Origin: Endozoicomonas acroporae
GTDB taxonomy: Bacteria; Pseudomonadota; Gammaproteobacteria; Pseudomonadales; Endozoicomonadaceae
Direction: 5' to 3'
Assembly (NCBI RefSeq): GCF_002864045.1
Contig: NZ_PJPV01000082.1
Span: forward strand, 1 to 36,093
DNA length: 36,093 bases
Below are positions 16,249 through 25,154 of this stretch, in pieces. The notes beneath the pieces were generated by a model. That model ran no database searches. It saw nothing but the letters and a program-made list of their open reading frames with translations, and was not told where the DNA came from. Position 1 is the stretch's first letter; every line of letters begins with the position of its first letter. A program made the translations under genes and the position numbers.

Positions 16249-16305
16249 CGAGCCAGTCAAGCAGATGGCACCAAGCGTGCCGTCTGCTTAGCTTGGCAAT
16301 GCTCG
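16243..16305 (+). other. attC recombination site of the cassette
   Basis: R'' is AGCTAAC (16243-16249). An inner imperfect hairpin follows: AAGCAGA-t-GGCAC (16259-16271) pairs with GTGCC-g-TCTGCTT (16277-16289) around a 5-nt loop; the outer arms are CGAGC (16249-16253) and GCTCG (16301-16305). Unpaired spacers separate outer and inner stems, as in attC sites. R' is split by integration: its last bases are now foreign (ATAAA). Confidence 0.7.
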
Positions 16306-16502
16306 ATAAAATACCAATGGACCAGATCATTTCACCCATGAGTGATTACTACATTTTCGTTGCAGGAGGACAAACTCCTTGCCCCATCACAACAATCATT
16401 TCCTATGCACCAGATTCTCAGGGGGTCAAAAAACAATTCACTGTCTATCAAAGTATTTACTTTCTAAGATGGTTTCATAAGAAAAGCACGAAAGGTGAAG
16501 AT

Positions 16503-16964
16503 ATGAAGTCCATCCGCGTGATGTGTACTATCCAGGAGGGCTCTCTTGGGTATACCAAAATCAAGCAATTGGAATCCTCCATAAAAGATATATACCAAAA
16601 GTACTTTGGTCCTGACTATAAACTGGTGTTTATGTGGTTAACCTTGCCCCATGGTCAGGCCTATCTGGCTGGCAAGTTGTCTGCCGCATCCAGTGTACAA
16701 CTGCCTGTGCAAGATGGCCTGCCAGCGTCCAGGAGGCACCCTTTTATGTCGGAAGTGTGTGCTAAATGGCAGGAGATTACCGGTTGCACACAGGATCAGA
16801 TTATTTTGGCATCCAGTGATTTTACCGAGTCGGAAAAGTTTCAGCGGGGTTTGGTCAATCGATTCAAACCGTCCAAACGTAAATCGACCATGTTGAAAAT
16901 GCTGATGCGCTTTATGATGGGGCGTTTTAAGAAAGGCTATTACAACACCAGTGTTACGTTATAA
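16503..16964 (+). CDS. Small protein, possible tautomerase-superfamily member
   Basis: 153 residues from the ATG at 16503, chosen because AGGTGAAG lies just upstream; the open frame extends back to 16293 but that part runs into the integron cassette and is not native. The sequence (MKSIRVMCTIQEGSLGYTKIKQLESSIKDIY at the N-terminus, later EITGCTQDQIILASSDFTESE) shows the repeated beta-alpha-beta rhythm of tautomerase-fold proteins. It lacks the N-terminal catalytic proline, so the assignment is tentative; the C-terminal 25 residues are basic. It is followed after 21 bp by a clear tautomerase gene, so the two are probably one operon and may act as partners. Confidence 0.6.
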   Translation: MKSIRVMCTIQEGSLGYTKIKQLESSIKDIYQKYFGPDYKLVFMWLTLPHGQAYLAGKLSAASSVQLPVQDGLPASRRHPFMSEVCAKWQEITGCTQDQIILASSDFTESEKFQRGLVNRFKPSKRKSTMLKMLMRFMMGRFKKGYYNTSVTL

Positions 16965-16985
16965 AAATAAATCAAGGATAGCACT

Positions 16986-17399
16986 ATGCCACTGTACACT
17001 GTTACCACACCAAAAAGCTTACCGAACTCCAGGCGTGTTGAATTAGCTAACTTGATCATGAATGTTCATTGCGGCCTCACAGGTGCTCCGGAAACATTTG
17101 TGAACGTGATGTTTTGGGAAAATGCCACGTTAAACGACGGCGTCGCCATGCATGTTTATGGTGGTATACGCAAAGGTCGAACCGCTGAGATGCGAGAAAC
17201 ATTACAAAAGGAAATGTCCAGACGCATCTGCCAATTGATGATACTCACAGATAAAGAGCTGGAAACAGACATGTTTGAGATGCCTGCCCAATGGATCATG
17301 GAAGGTGGAGAGATCTTACCCGAACCCGGGGAAGAGCACTTGTGTGAGTGGCTGCTAAACGGGCACGGGACTGAACATAATCAGAAAGCTTTCATTTGA
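16986..17399 (+). CDS. Tautomerase family protein
   Basis: 137 residues beginning MPLYTVTTPKSLPNSRRVELANLIMN: removal of Met leaves Pro-1, the catalytic base of the 4-oxalocrotonate tautomerase superfamily. The length and the ETFVNVMFWE segment near residue 36 fit the longer cis-3-chloroacrylic acid dehalogenase/malonate semialdehyde decarboxylase-like branch and not the 62-residue 4-oxalocrotonate type. Reactions in this branch include keto-enol tautomerisation and hydration of unsaturated acids. The gene lies 21 bp after its probable operon partner. With the acyl-CoA synthetase, ene-reductase and thioesterase nearby, a role in degrading an unsaturated acid is plausible; the exact substrate cannot be inferred. 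Confidence 0.78.
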   Translation: MPLYTVTTPKSLPNSRRVELANLIMNVHCGLTGAPETFVNVMFWENATLNDGVAMHVYGGIRKGRTAEMRETLQKEMSRRICQLMILTDKELETDMFEMPAQWIMEGGEILPEPGEEHLCEWLLNGHGTEHNQKAFI

Positions 17400-17784
17400 T
17401 CATAGCTCTTGAATGATTTCAGATAACGAGATAGCACCTCTGGATCAAAAGTCCGAAAAACTTCCAGTGAGAAAAACGTGAAAAGTGATCAGTCCCCGGG
17501 GAATGGCTGCCGGAGTACTATAAATGCGCTAATACCCGACAGCCCCCGTAGGCTGAGCGAAAATAGTCTGCATGGGAATGCATACCGGACCTTCAGGATG
17601 TGGAAGAACCGGTTTCTCTACGGAATTATGTGAGTTTAACAGGGGATGACGGTGGAGTCGGTTCTTATACCCAATAAGTGCATACGAACCGACCTTATAA
17701 CGAGACCATTTTTACGGTTGTTTCGACATCCCCGAGATCGTTGGAACGCGCCCTTTGAATAAAAATGTCGGTAATTTTATGTCG
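17400..17784. other. 385-bp non-coding stretch with hairpins
   Basis: No convincing gene. A perfect 8-bp stem GTCGGTTC / GAACCGAC (17657-17664, 17686-17693) encloses a 21-nt loop. The 19 bases at 17574-17592 recur with two changes at 26921-26939. It may hold a structured RNA or the wreck of a repeat element; I cannot name it. Confidence 0.35.
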
Positions 17785-19614
17785 TTACTTATCCATTGAT
17801 TCTTTATAACCAAAGTCACTGATTGTATCCCAGCGACGTTTCAGGTGATGGGCCGACATCTTGGGTTGACGGGTACGGGTAAATGCCCCCTTCTTATTAC
17901 CATCAACCCGGAGGAAACCTTCCCAGGTCTGGAAGTCCGCGAAGTTCCACATCTGCTCACCAACCACTGCAGAACACCCGTCAAAGGCTTCATGCTGCTG
18001 ATCAAGGTACTCGCACTGGTACTCTTCAGAGAATTGCACACTGGGCAGTTTGTGGATGCCGGCAACAGTGTCCGCGCCGTACTCGGTGATGACGATTGGC
18101 TTGCCTTCATTGGCCCAGCCTGACAGCTCCTGACTAAACACCCTGGCGGCATTGCGCTGCTCCAGGCCGTTCATCATGTACCAGCCGTAATAACGGTTCA
18201 GACAGATCACATCGGCAAACTTGCTTGCACGACATATACCGTATGGTGCCATCATAAAGTTAATCAGGGTCAGCGGACGGTTCTGAGGGTCAAGCTCACG
18301 AGAATATTCAAAAATCTCTTTAAAGTAAGGCTCAGAGGCTTCCTGGGAGGTATCCGGCTCGTTAGACAGGGCCCACATGACCACGCACGCATAGTTTTTA
18401 TCACGCTGGAACAGTTCACGGATGGCTTCTTTATGGGCAACCATGCCTTCTTTTTGTACTACAGGGCGGTCAAAGAACCTGGACTGGGAAGCACCACCGG
18501 CACCGGCAGACACAAAGTTCATCAAGGCATCAAACTGGCCAACCGCAGCCGTCTCATTGATGACCACCAGACCTTTGCGCTCGGCCAGCTGCATAAACTC
18601 TTCAGAGTACGGATAGTGAGAGGTGCGGATGGAGTTGGCACCGATCCAGTCGAGCAGCTCCATATCACGCAGGTTCAGCGCAGCATCGTAACCACGGCCA
18701 CGGATATCGGAATCTTCGTGTTTACCAAAGCCTTTGAAATAGAAGGGCTCGTTATTGATCAGGAACTGAGTACCCTGAACTTTAACGGTACGCACACCGA
18801 CGGCTTGTGGATACTGGTCAACCAATTGGCCATTGTCGTTAATGCTGACTTGCAGCGTATACAGGTAGGCATTACCCGGCTGCCACAGTTTAACGTTGTC
18901 GATCTCCAGTGAGCCCTCAGCGCCTTCACCATTGGCAACAACCTTGCCGTCCTCGTCCAGGAGTTCGACCGAAACGTCGCCGCTGCCCATCGCGCTGACC
19001 TGGTAATCCACTTTACCCAGGCTCTGGTCGAAGTCAGTGGTGACCGTGATATCATCAACACGACTCCTGGGCAGCGCCATCAGCTTAACGGCACGGTGAA
19101 TACCGGCATAGTTAAAGAAGTCAAAGAACGGCTTGACCTCTTTGGTACCGTCCATATGGGTAGCAACCCTGCCAGCAGGAATGGTGGCATAGCTCAGTTC
19201 ATTATTGACCACGACCACCATTTTGTTCTTTTCACCAAAACGAACAACGTCGTTCAGTTGACCGACGAAAGGCATATACCCGCCATCGTGGCTCGCGACT
19301 TCCACACCATTCACATAAACAATGGCACGGTGGGTAGCACTGCCAAAGCGGACGAATACATCACGATCCTGCCATTCTTCGGCAATGTAAAACTCAGTTT
19401 CGTACCAAACATCACCACAGTGATCACGCAGTGCCTTGTCGGTAGTGATGTCATTGTAGCTGGAGGGAACGGCCATCAACGTGGTATCAGTCAGGCCATC
19501 TTTCCAGTCGTTGGTGCGACCTTCCGTTTTCGTGTCGGCACGGAATTTCCAAATGCCGCTGATGTCGATGATGCGTCGGGTTCTGGTTTCGTGTGGGTAT
19601 AAGAAAGCAGTCAT
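17785..19614 (-). CDS. uidA: Beta-glucuronidase (GH2)
   Basis: Cleaves beta-D-glucuronides to glucuronate and the aglycone. The start at 19614 is preferred to the ATG at 19626 because GGAG lies six bases before it, giving 609 residues, close to E. coli UidA (603). Sugar-binding, immunoglobulin-like and TIM-barrel domains follow in order. Catalytic acid/base is about E419 (WALSNEPDT), nucleophile about E511 (VITEYGADT), and the glucuronate-recognising N-x-K is about N573-K575 (DGNKKG). LNRYYGWY, EEYQCEYLDQ and VVGEQMWNFADF also match UidA closely. No signal peptide, so hydrolysis is cytoplasmic and glucuronides must be imported. It diverges from the uxaC group that consumes its product. Confidence 0.95.
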   Translation of the reverse strand: MTAFLYPHETRTRRIIDISGIWKFRADTKTEGRTNDWKDGLTDTTLMAVPSSYNDITTDKALRDHCGDVWYETEFYIAEEWQDRDVFVRFGSATHRAIVYVNGVEVASHDGGYMPFVGQLNDVVRFGEKNKMVVVVNNELSYATIPAGRVATHMDGTKEVKPFFDFFNYAGIHRAVKLMALPRSRVDDITVTTDFDQSLGKVDYQVSAMGSGDVSVELLDEDGKVVANGEGAEGSLEIDNVKLWQPGNAYLYTLQVSINDNGQLVDQYPQAVGVRTVKVQGTQFLINNEPFYFKGFGKHEDSDIRGRGYDAALNLRDMELLDWIGANSIRTSHYPYSEEFMQLAERKGLVVINETAAVGQFDALMNFVSAGAGGASQSRFFDRPVVQKEGMVAHKEAIRELFQRDKNYACVVMWALSNEPDTSQEASEPYFKEIFEYSRELDPQNRPLTLINFMMAPYGICRASKFADVICLNRYYGWYMMNGLEQRNAARVFSQELSGWANEGKPIVITEYGADTVAGIHKLPSVQFSEEYQCEYLDQQHEAFDGCSAVVGEQMWNFADFQTWEGFLRVDGNKKGAFTRTRQPKMSAHHLKRRWDTISDFGYKESMDK

Positions 19615-19728
19615 TTTATGCTCCATTTAACAGCCAGTAATATTGGTTAAAACCTTTGGTACTCCGGGCTCTGATCGGTCTGAGAGTAGGAGAGTGGTAA
19701 ATAGCAGTTCTTTTTGTGAAGAGTTTCA

Positions 19729-19740
19729 GACCAATAGGTC
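19729..19740. promoter_or_regulatory. Candidate operator upstream of uidA
   Basis: A perfect 12-bp palindrome, GACCAATAGGTC, about 115 bp upstream of the uidA start. On the minus strand it overlaps a TTGACC that could be a -35 element. It resembles GntR-family sites only loosely. Confidence 0.35.
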
Positions 19741-19951
19741 AAACCAAAAATCAATACCGAACCTGTTTCCTGGGATATGCTGAGTCATTTTTCTTGTTCT
19801 TGTAAGTCCAATTGCCTGTTATGCTAGAATAGAACGGCAAAAACGGTCAATACCCACGCCATAATTATCAAAACTTAACCCCAACGCACTCTGTTTTTTT
19901 GGCATTAATCAGCAAACAAGCCTCAGGTCAAATCCTTTCCAGTTTACTGCA

Positions 19952-19970
19952 AAATTGGTTGATCCAATTT
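19952..19970. promoter_or_regulatory. UxuR/ExuR-type operator upstream of uxaC
   Basis: AAATTGG-ttgat-CCAATTT, perfect 7-bp arms, 62 bp before the uxaC start. The half-sites are those of the E. coli ExuR/UxuR consensus (AAATTGG-N4-CCAATTT), with one extra spacer base. The uxuR gene ends this operon, so autoregulated repression lifted by a hexuronate intermediate is the natural model. The rest of the 19615-20032 gap shows only the 12-bp palindrome at 19729. Confidence 0.75.
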
Positions 19971-20032
19971 GATCACGTCTGATATAAAAGTCCTAAATCA
20001 CATTAGCAACCTGAAGGTCAGCCGGTAATACA

Positions 20033-21466
20033 ATGTTTAACAAAACGTCCAACCAACCCTATTGGCCTCATCCGGATCGTCTTTTTTCCTCAAATACCAG
20101 CACCCGCAGTGTTGCACGTGCCCTGTATCAGGAAATAAGACACTTGCCCATTATTAGCCCCCATGGTCATACCGATCCGGCCTGGTTTACAGACAATCAG
20201 CCGTTCGGCAACCCTGCTGCACTGTTGCTTCAGCCGGATCATTATGCGTTTCGGATGTTACATAGTCAGGGTATTTCCCTGGAAAGCCTTGGTATCAAGA
20301 GTCAAGACCCGTCCATAAAGGTTGAGCAGGACCCGCGCAAAGCGTGGCAGATTTTTGCCGACAACTACTTTCTCTTCCGTGGCACCCCAACCCGTATGTG
20401 GATGGACCACGCCATGACCGAAGTGCTTGGTGTTGATCAGCCGTTAAACAGCAAAACAGCACAAGCGATTTACGATCATATTGATGCTCAGCTGAAGACC
20501 GAAGCATTTCTGCCTCGCAGCCTTTATGAGCGCTTCAATATTGACGTGCTGGCGACCACAGAAACCGCTGTTGATACGCTGCAAAGCCATCTGAAAATCA
20601 ATGCCAGTGACTGGCAGGGGCGTGTGATCACGACCTTCCGCCCAGACTCGGTAACAGATCCCTATCATCCTGATTTCGCCGCCCACATGGCATTGCTGGC
20701 AGAGCAGACCGGTGAAGATGTCCATCAGTGGTCTGACTATCTGACGGCATTACGCAAACGTCGGGCGTTTTTCCAAAGCACCGGTGCTACCGCCACTGAT
20801 CATAGCTATCCAACGCCTTACACCACGGTTCTATCAGAAGACACTTGTCAGTTACTTCTGACGAAAGCACTGGCCGGAGAGATTTCTGCGGAAGAAGCGC
20901 AGCAGTTCTGTGGCCATATGCTGGTTGAAATGGCCCGCATGTCACAGGAAGACGGCCTGGTGATGCAGATTCACTGCGGTGTTTACCGCAATCACAACCA
21001 AAGCCTGCTGGCACGTTTTGGTGCGGATAAAGGGGCGGATATTCCCTTGAAGGCGGAGTTTGTTCACAACCAGCGTCCGCTGTTGAATGAAGTGGGGAAT
21101 GATCCGAACCTGACTATTATCCTGTTTACTCTGGACGAAGATGTCTATGCCCGCGAGCTGGCACCACTGGCGGGTCATTATCCGGCTCTGAAGCTGGGTC
21201 CCGCCTGGTGGTTCCACGACAGTCCGGAAGGCATGATGCGCTACCGTCGCATGGTGACAGAAACCGCCGGTTTCTATAACACCGTGGGTTTCAACGACGA
21301 TACCCGTGCGCTCCTGAGCATCCCTGCCCGTCATGATGTTGCCCGTCGGGTGGACTGTAACTTCCTGGCATCACTGGTATGTGAGCATCGCATTACCGAA
21401 GAAGAAGCGCTGGAACTGGCTCACCAGTTAACCAGTGGATTGGCCAGGAAAGCTTACCGATTGTGA
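20033..21466 (+). CDS. uxaC: Glucuronate (uronate) isomerase
   Basis: Converts D-glucuronate to D-fructuronate (and galacturonate to tagaturonate). The 477 residues match the uronate isomerase family, an amidohydrolase-fold enzyme; the metal-binding H-x-H is at H44/H46 (PIISPHGHTDP). Other conserved parts are LATTETAVDTL, TFRPD, MQIHCGVYRNHN, the GPAWWFHDSPEGM segment and GFNDDTRALLSIPARHD. The ribosome binding site is weak (AGG about 17 bases ahead), but no better start was seen. It is the first gene of a five-enzyme operon and lies downstream of the UxuR-type operator. Confidence 0.93.
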   Translation: MFNKTSNQPYWPHPDRLFSSNTSTRSVARALYQEIRHLPIISPHGHTDPAWFTDNQPFGNPAALLLQPDHYAFRMLHSQGISLESLGIKSQDPSIKVEQDPRKAWQIFADNYFLFRGTPTRMWMDHAMTEVLGVDQPLNSKTAQAIYDHIDAQLKTEAFLPRSLYERFNIDVLATTETAVDTLQSHLKINASDWQGRVITTFRPDSVTDPYHPDFAAHMALLAEQTGEDVHQWSDYLTALRKRRAFFQSTGATATDHSYPTPYTTVLSEDTCQLLLTKALAGEISAEEAQQFCGHMLVEMARMSQEDGLVMQIHCGVYRNHNQSLLARFGADKGADIPLKAEFVHNQRPLLNEVGNDPNLTIILFTLDEDVYARELAPLAGHYPALKLGPAWWFHDSPEGMMRYRRMVTETAGFYNTVGFNDDTRALLSIPARHDVARRVDCNFLASLVCEHRITEEEALELAHQLTSGLARKAYRL

Positions 21467-21476
21467 GGGGATGGAG

Positions 21477-22955
21477 ATGATTAATAAGCAATATAACAGC
21501 GACAAAATTGCAGCCAACAGCTACGACACCTCGGAGCTGAGCGCCGGTATTGTGCATATTGGCCTCGGTGCGTTCCATCGTGCTCATCAGGCGCTTTATA
21601 CCCATGAAGCGATGGCTGCCACCGGCGAGTTTCACTGGGGCATTTGTTCCGCCAATATTTTTGGTGGTCAGGAGCTGGTCGCGGACCTGCAAAGTCAGGA
21701 CAACGCTTACACCGTCACGGAAATGAATCCGGATGGTTCCCGCACGGTGAAGCTGGCAACGGCTATCCGGCAATCCCTTGCTGTAGAAGACGATCGACGT
21801 CCTCTGCTGGACATTATGGGAGCTGACACTACCCGTATTGTCTCTCTGACCATTACCGAGAAAGGTTATTGTCTGAACCCCGCTACCGGCAGATTGATGC
21901 TGGATAACGCCCTGATTGCCCACGATTTGGCCAACCCGCAAAATCCGAAATCAGCCCTTGGCCTGATCGTTACGGCACTGGATCAACGTCGTGCAAAAGG
22001 CATTGCGCCCTTTACCGTTCTGAGCTGTGACAACGTGCCAGACAATGGTAAACGTGCCCGGGCAGCGGTGATCCAGATGGCAGAAGCCATGGACAAGGAG
22101 CTGGCAGGGTGGATTCGTGCAGAGGTGGCGTTCCCATGCACCATGGTCGACCGCATCGTGCCGGCGATGACAGAAGCGAGCTTTGCCGATGTTCAGGCTT
22201 ATCTGGGCACTGACGACAAAGGAGCCATTGTTACCGAAGCCTATCGCCAGTGGGTGATTGAAGACCATTTCACCCTGGAGCGTCCACCCTGGGACAACGT
22301 AGACGGTGCCATGTTTGTCGCCGATGTGCAGCCTTATGAAGAGATGAAGCTGCGCATGCTCAATGGTAGCCACTCCATTCTGGCTTATCTGGGGTATCTG
22401 GCTGGTTACAAAACCATCGACGTTTGTATGCAGGATCCGCAGTTTGTCAAAGTGACCCGTCACTACATGAATAATGAAGCGGCCGCCACGCTGGAGATGC
22501 CGGAGCCTACCGACTTTGCCAGCTACGCAGAAAAGCTGATTGAACGCTTTACCAACCCGGGCCTGAAACACCAGACATGGCAAATCGCCATGGACGGTTC
22601 CCAGAAAGTGCCTCAGCGCTGGCTGAATTCTGCCAGAACCCTGCTGGCGGAAGATAAGGCATTTGCCGCCATCGCACTGGGCATTGCCGGCTGGATGCAC
22701 TACGTATCGGGAACCGATGAGCAGGGCCATGACATCGATGTGCGTGACCCAATGGCAGAGCAGTTAAAGGCCACGGCAAGCCAACATCAGGAACATCCTG
22801 AACAGCAGGTAAAGGCATTCCTGGCGCTGGATGCAGTGTTTGATCCGGCCCTGGCGAAGAATGAACGATTCGTTTCGGAAGTGACTAAAGCCTACCACTC
22901 AATCCGCGAGCACGGTGCCAAACAGGCAATGGCACTGCTGGCACAAACCCTTTAA
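21477..22955 (+). CDS. uxuB: Fructuronate reductase (D-mannonate oxidoreductase)
   Basis: NADH-dependent reduction of D-fructuronate to D-mannonate. 492 residues from the ATG at 21477, chosen because GAGGGG lies six bases upstream; an ATG at 21471 and a GTG at 21435 are in the same frame. It belongs to the long-chain mannitol dehydrogenase family: the N-terminal nucleotide-binding region contains VHIGLGAFHRAHQA, the middle has SCDNVPDNGKRAR and PCTMVDRIVPA, and the catalytic lysine segment reads KLRMLNGSHSILAYLG. UxuB, not the tagaturonate reductase UxaB, is preferred because uxuA follows directly. It starts ten bases after uxaC. Confidence 0.92.
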   Translation: MINKQYNSDKIAANSYDTSELSAGIVHIGLGAFHRAHQALYTHEAMAATGEFHWGICSANIFGGQELVADLQSQDNAYTVTEMNPDGSRTVKLATAIRQSLAVEDDRRPLLDIMGADTTRIVSLTITEKGYCLNPATGRLMLDNALIAHDLANPQNPKSALGLIVTALDQRRAKGIAPFTVLSCDNVPDNGKRARAAVIQMAEAMDKELAGWIRAEVAFPCTMVDRIVPAMTEASFADVQAYLGTDDKGAIVTEAYRQWVIEDHFTLERPPWDNVDGAMFVADVQPYEEMKLRMLNGSHSILAYLGYLAGYKTIDVCMQDPQFVKVTRHYMNNEAAATLEMPEPTDFASYAEKLIERFTNPGLKHQTWQIAMDGSQKVPQRWLNSARTLLAEDKAFAAIALGIAGWMHYVSGTDEQGHDIDVRDPMAEQLKATASQHQEHPEQQVKAFLALDAVFDPALAKNERFVSEVTKAYHSIREHGAKQAMALLAQTL

Positions 22956-22998
22956 CCAATGATCTATAAACGGCTTCTGCCCGGGAGAGGATAACATC

Positions 22999-24195
22999 AT
23001 GGAACAGACATGGCGCTGGTACGGCCCTAAAGACCCGGTCACCATTCGTGACATTATGCAGACCGGAGCCACCGGTATTGTGTCGGCACTGCATCACATT
23101 GCCAACGGTGAAGTATGGAGTGTTGAGGAAATTGAAAAGCGCAAGCGGGACATTGAGTGGGATGAGGAAAAAGGCCACTCTACCGGATTGCGCTGGTCGG
23201 TGGTTGAGAGTGTGCCGGTCTCCGAAGACATCAAAAAACGGACCGGTGACTTCGAACGTCATCTGAAAAACTACGCCACGACCATTGGCAATCTGGGTGC
23301 CTGTGGCATCGATGTGGTGTGCTACAACTTTATGCCAGTGCTGGATTGGACCCGTACCGACCTTGCTTATGAAGTAAAAGACGGAAGTCGTGCGCTTCGC
23401 TTTGACCGCTACGAGTTCGCGGCGTTTGAACTGTATGTTCTGAAGCGCCCGGGGGCGGAAGTGAATTACAGCGAAGAAGAGCAGGCCAGGGCCGAAGAAC
23501 GCTTTGCGACCATGACCGAAGCAGATATCGAGCGCCTGACCAAAAACCTGATTGCCGGTTTGCCCGGTGCAGAAGAAGGTTACACTCTGGAGCAGTTCCA
23601 GCAGGCACTGGACAGCTACGCGCACATTGATGCGGAAGGCCTGCGTCAGCACCTGTTTGCTTTCCTGCGTGAAATCGTACCTGCAGCGGAAGAAGCTGGC
23701 GTACGTCTGTGCATTCACCCGGATGATCCACCCTGGGCGATCCTGGGTCTGCCACGCATTGCCAGCACTGAAGACGACTATATTCGTATTACCCAGGCGG
23801 TAGATAGCATATATAACGGCATTACTTTCTGCACCGGCTCACTCAGCCCACGGGAAGACAATGATCTGCCGGGTATGGTTGAGCGTCTCGGCAGCCGTAT
23901 TCACTTTGTCCACCTGCGCAGTGTGGAGCGGGAAGACGATGGCAGTTTCTATGAAGCCAACCATCTGGAAGGCATGGCTAACCTGTATGACGTGACTCGT
24001 GCACTGGTGATGGAGCAGCGTCGTCGTAAGGCTGAAGGTCGGGTAGATTTTATGATCCCCATGCGTCCTGACCACGGTCATCAGATGCTGGACGATCTTA
24101 ACAAGGAAACCAACCCGGGCTACTCCTGCATTGGCCGTATGCGTGGCCTTGCCGAACTTCGTGGCCTGATGATGGGCATTGAACGGAGCCTGTAA
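22999..24195 (+). CDS. uxuA: Mannonate dehydratase
   Basis: Dehydrates D-mannonate to 2-keto-3-deoxygluconate. 398 residues, typical of UxuA, a metal-dependent TIM-barrel enzyme. Family features are the N-terminal [14 protein letters not shown], the block [52 protein letters not shown] and the C-terminal RPDHGHQML that contributes metal-binding histidines. The start is backed by a strong GGGAGAGG site. Its TAA stop shares one base with the next start (TAATG), showing translational coupling to kdgK. Confidence 0.96.
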   Translation: MEQTWRWYGPKDPVTIRDIMQTGATGIVSALHHIANGEVWSVEEIEKRKRDIEWDEEKGHSTGLRWSVVESVPVSEDIKKRTGDFERHLKNYATTIGNLGACGIDVVCYNFMPVLDWTRTDLAYEVKDGSRALRFDRYEFAAFELYVLKRPGAEVNYSEEEQARAEERFATMTEADIERLTKNLIAGLPGAEEGYTLEQFQQALDSYAHIDAEGLRQHLFAFLREIVPAAEEAGVRLCIHPDDPPWAILGLPRIASTEDDYIRITQAVDSIYNGITFCTGSLSPREDNDLPGMVERLGSRIHFVHLRSVEREDDGSFYEANHLEGMANLYDVTRALVMEQRRRKAEGRVDFMIPMRPDHGHQMLDDLNKETNPGYSCIGRMRGLAELRGLMMGIERSL

Positions 24196-25154
24196 TGACC
24201 AGTCAGACAGCCCATGCTGTGCGTGTCGCCTGTATTGGTGAGTGTATGGTGGAGCTGTCACCCGCAGAGAATGGCCTGTTCAAACAGGCCTTTGCCGGTG
24301 ACACGCTCAATACCGCTATCTATATAGCCCGAACCGCAGCACACGCGATTGATACCAGCTATATCACCGCCATTGGCAAAGATAGCTTCAGTGATCGCAT
24401 GATTGATTTTTTTCAGAGTGAGAATATCAATTGCCAATGGATTTCACGGCTACCCGAAAAAGTACCGGGCCTGTACGCCATTGAACTGGACGCCTATGGA
24501 GAGCGCAGTTTCAGTTACTGGAGAAGTGATTCTGCTGCCAGGGCTTTATTCAGCCATGGTCTTACACCGGCCCAGCGTTCTGAACTGGCGGAATCATTCG
24601 ACCTCTACTATCTGTCGGGTATCAGTCTGGCTATTTTGGATGAAGGCAGCCGGGAACTGCTGAAAAAAACCCTGACCAGAGCCAGAGAGCGAGGCGCAAA
24701 GGTCGCTTTCGACAGCAACTATCGGCCACGTCTCTGGTCGTCCAGGGAGCAGGCTCAGTCAGTGACCAGCGAGTTTCTTGCGTTAACCGATATCGCGCTG
24801 GTTACCTTTGATGACGAGCAGGCACTGTTTGGTGATCAGTCTATTACCGACACCATGAATCGACTGTCTGCTATTCCTGAAGTGGTGATTAAACAGGGTG
24901 GTGATGGCTGCAGCATCATGGTTAACCAGGCATTGTCTTTTGTACCTGCCTCAGTTGTCCGTCAGATCGTAGATACTACGTCTGCCGGTGACTCCTTCAA
25001 TGGTGGTTATCTTGCCCGCAGAATGTCAGGTGATGCACCGGAAGCCGCCGCCGCTTTTGCCCACCGTCTGGCGGCAAGTGTCATACAGTACAAAGGCGCT
25101 ATCATCCCCACATCTGTTACCTCCCGATTAATGGAACAAACACAGCCATGTTAA
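24195..25154 (+). CDS. kdgK: 2-dehydro-3-deoxygluconokinase
   Basis: Phosphorylates 2-keto-3-deoxygluconate to KDPG with ATP. A 319-residue PfkB/ribokinase-family sugar kinase: the N-terminal part has GECMVELSP and FAGDTLNTAIYIAR (substrate side), and the C-terminal part has the anion-hole signature DTTSAGDSFNGGYLARR with the catalytic aspartate. It overlaps uxuA by one base and the next gene by seven, a tightly coupled operon. Its product is split by the following aldolase. Confidence 0.94.
   Translation: MTSQTAHAVRVACIGECMVELSPAENGLFKQAFAGDTLNTAIYIARTAAHAIDTSYITAIGKDSFSDRMIDFFQSENINCQWISRLPEKVPGLYAIELDAYGERSFSYWRSDSAARALFSHGLTPAQRSELAESFDLYYLSGISLAILDEGSRELLKKTLTRARERGAKVAFDSNYRPRLWSSREQAQSVTSEFLALTDIALVTFDDEQALFGDQSITDTMNRLSAIPEVVIKQGGDGCSIMVNQALSFVPASVVRQIVDTTSAGDSFNGGYLARRMSGDAPEAAAAFAHRLAASVIQYKGAIIPTSVTSRLMEQTQPC

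Larger units (their letters stand above)
15591..16305 (+). mobile_element. Solitary integron gene cassette carrying the PaiB-like gene
   Basis: The segment starts with TTAGCT directly after a G at 15590 and ends at the G of GCTCG (16305). Joined as a circle, end plus start reads GCTCG|TTAGCT, the exact complement of AGCTAACGAGC at 16243-16253. This is the rule for an integron cassette, in which R' of attC is completed by the cassette's own first bases. Removing the 715 bp rejoins G to ATAAAA, a G-A-T core as used at secondary integrase sites. No integrase gene and no second cassette are in the window. Confidence 0.75.

Noticed and set aside
16293..16502. 70-residue N-terminal extension of the tautomerase-like protein
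   Set aside because: It begins inside the integron cassette attC; AGGTGAAG supports the ATG at 16503.
17400..17784. Group II intron or retron
   Set aside because: No domain V-like motif, no GTGYG start and no reverse transcriptase gene nearby.
19959..19975. FNR box at TTGATCCAATTTGATC upstream of uxaC
   Set aside because: The second half is not ATCAA at the right spacing; the symmetry is explained by AAATTGG/CCAATTT.
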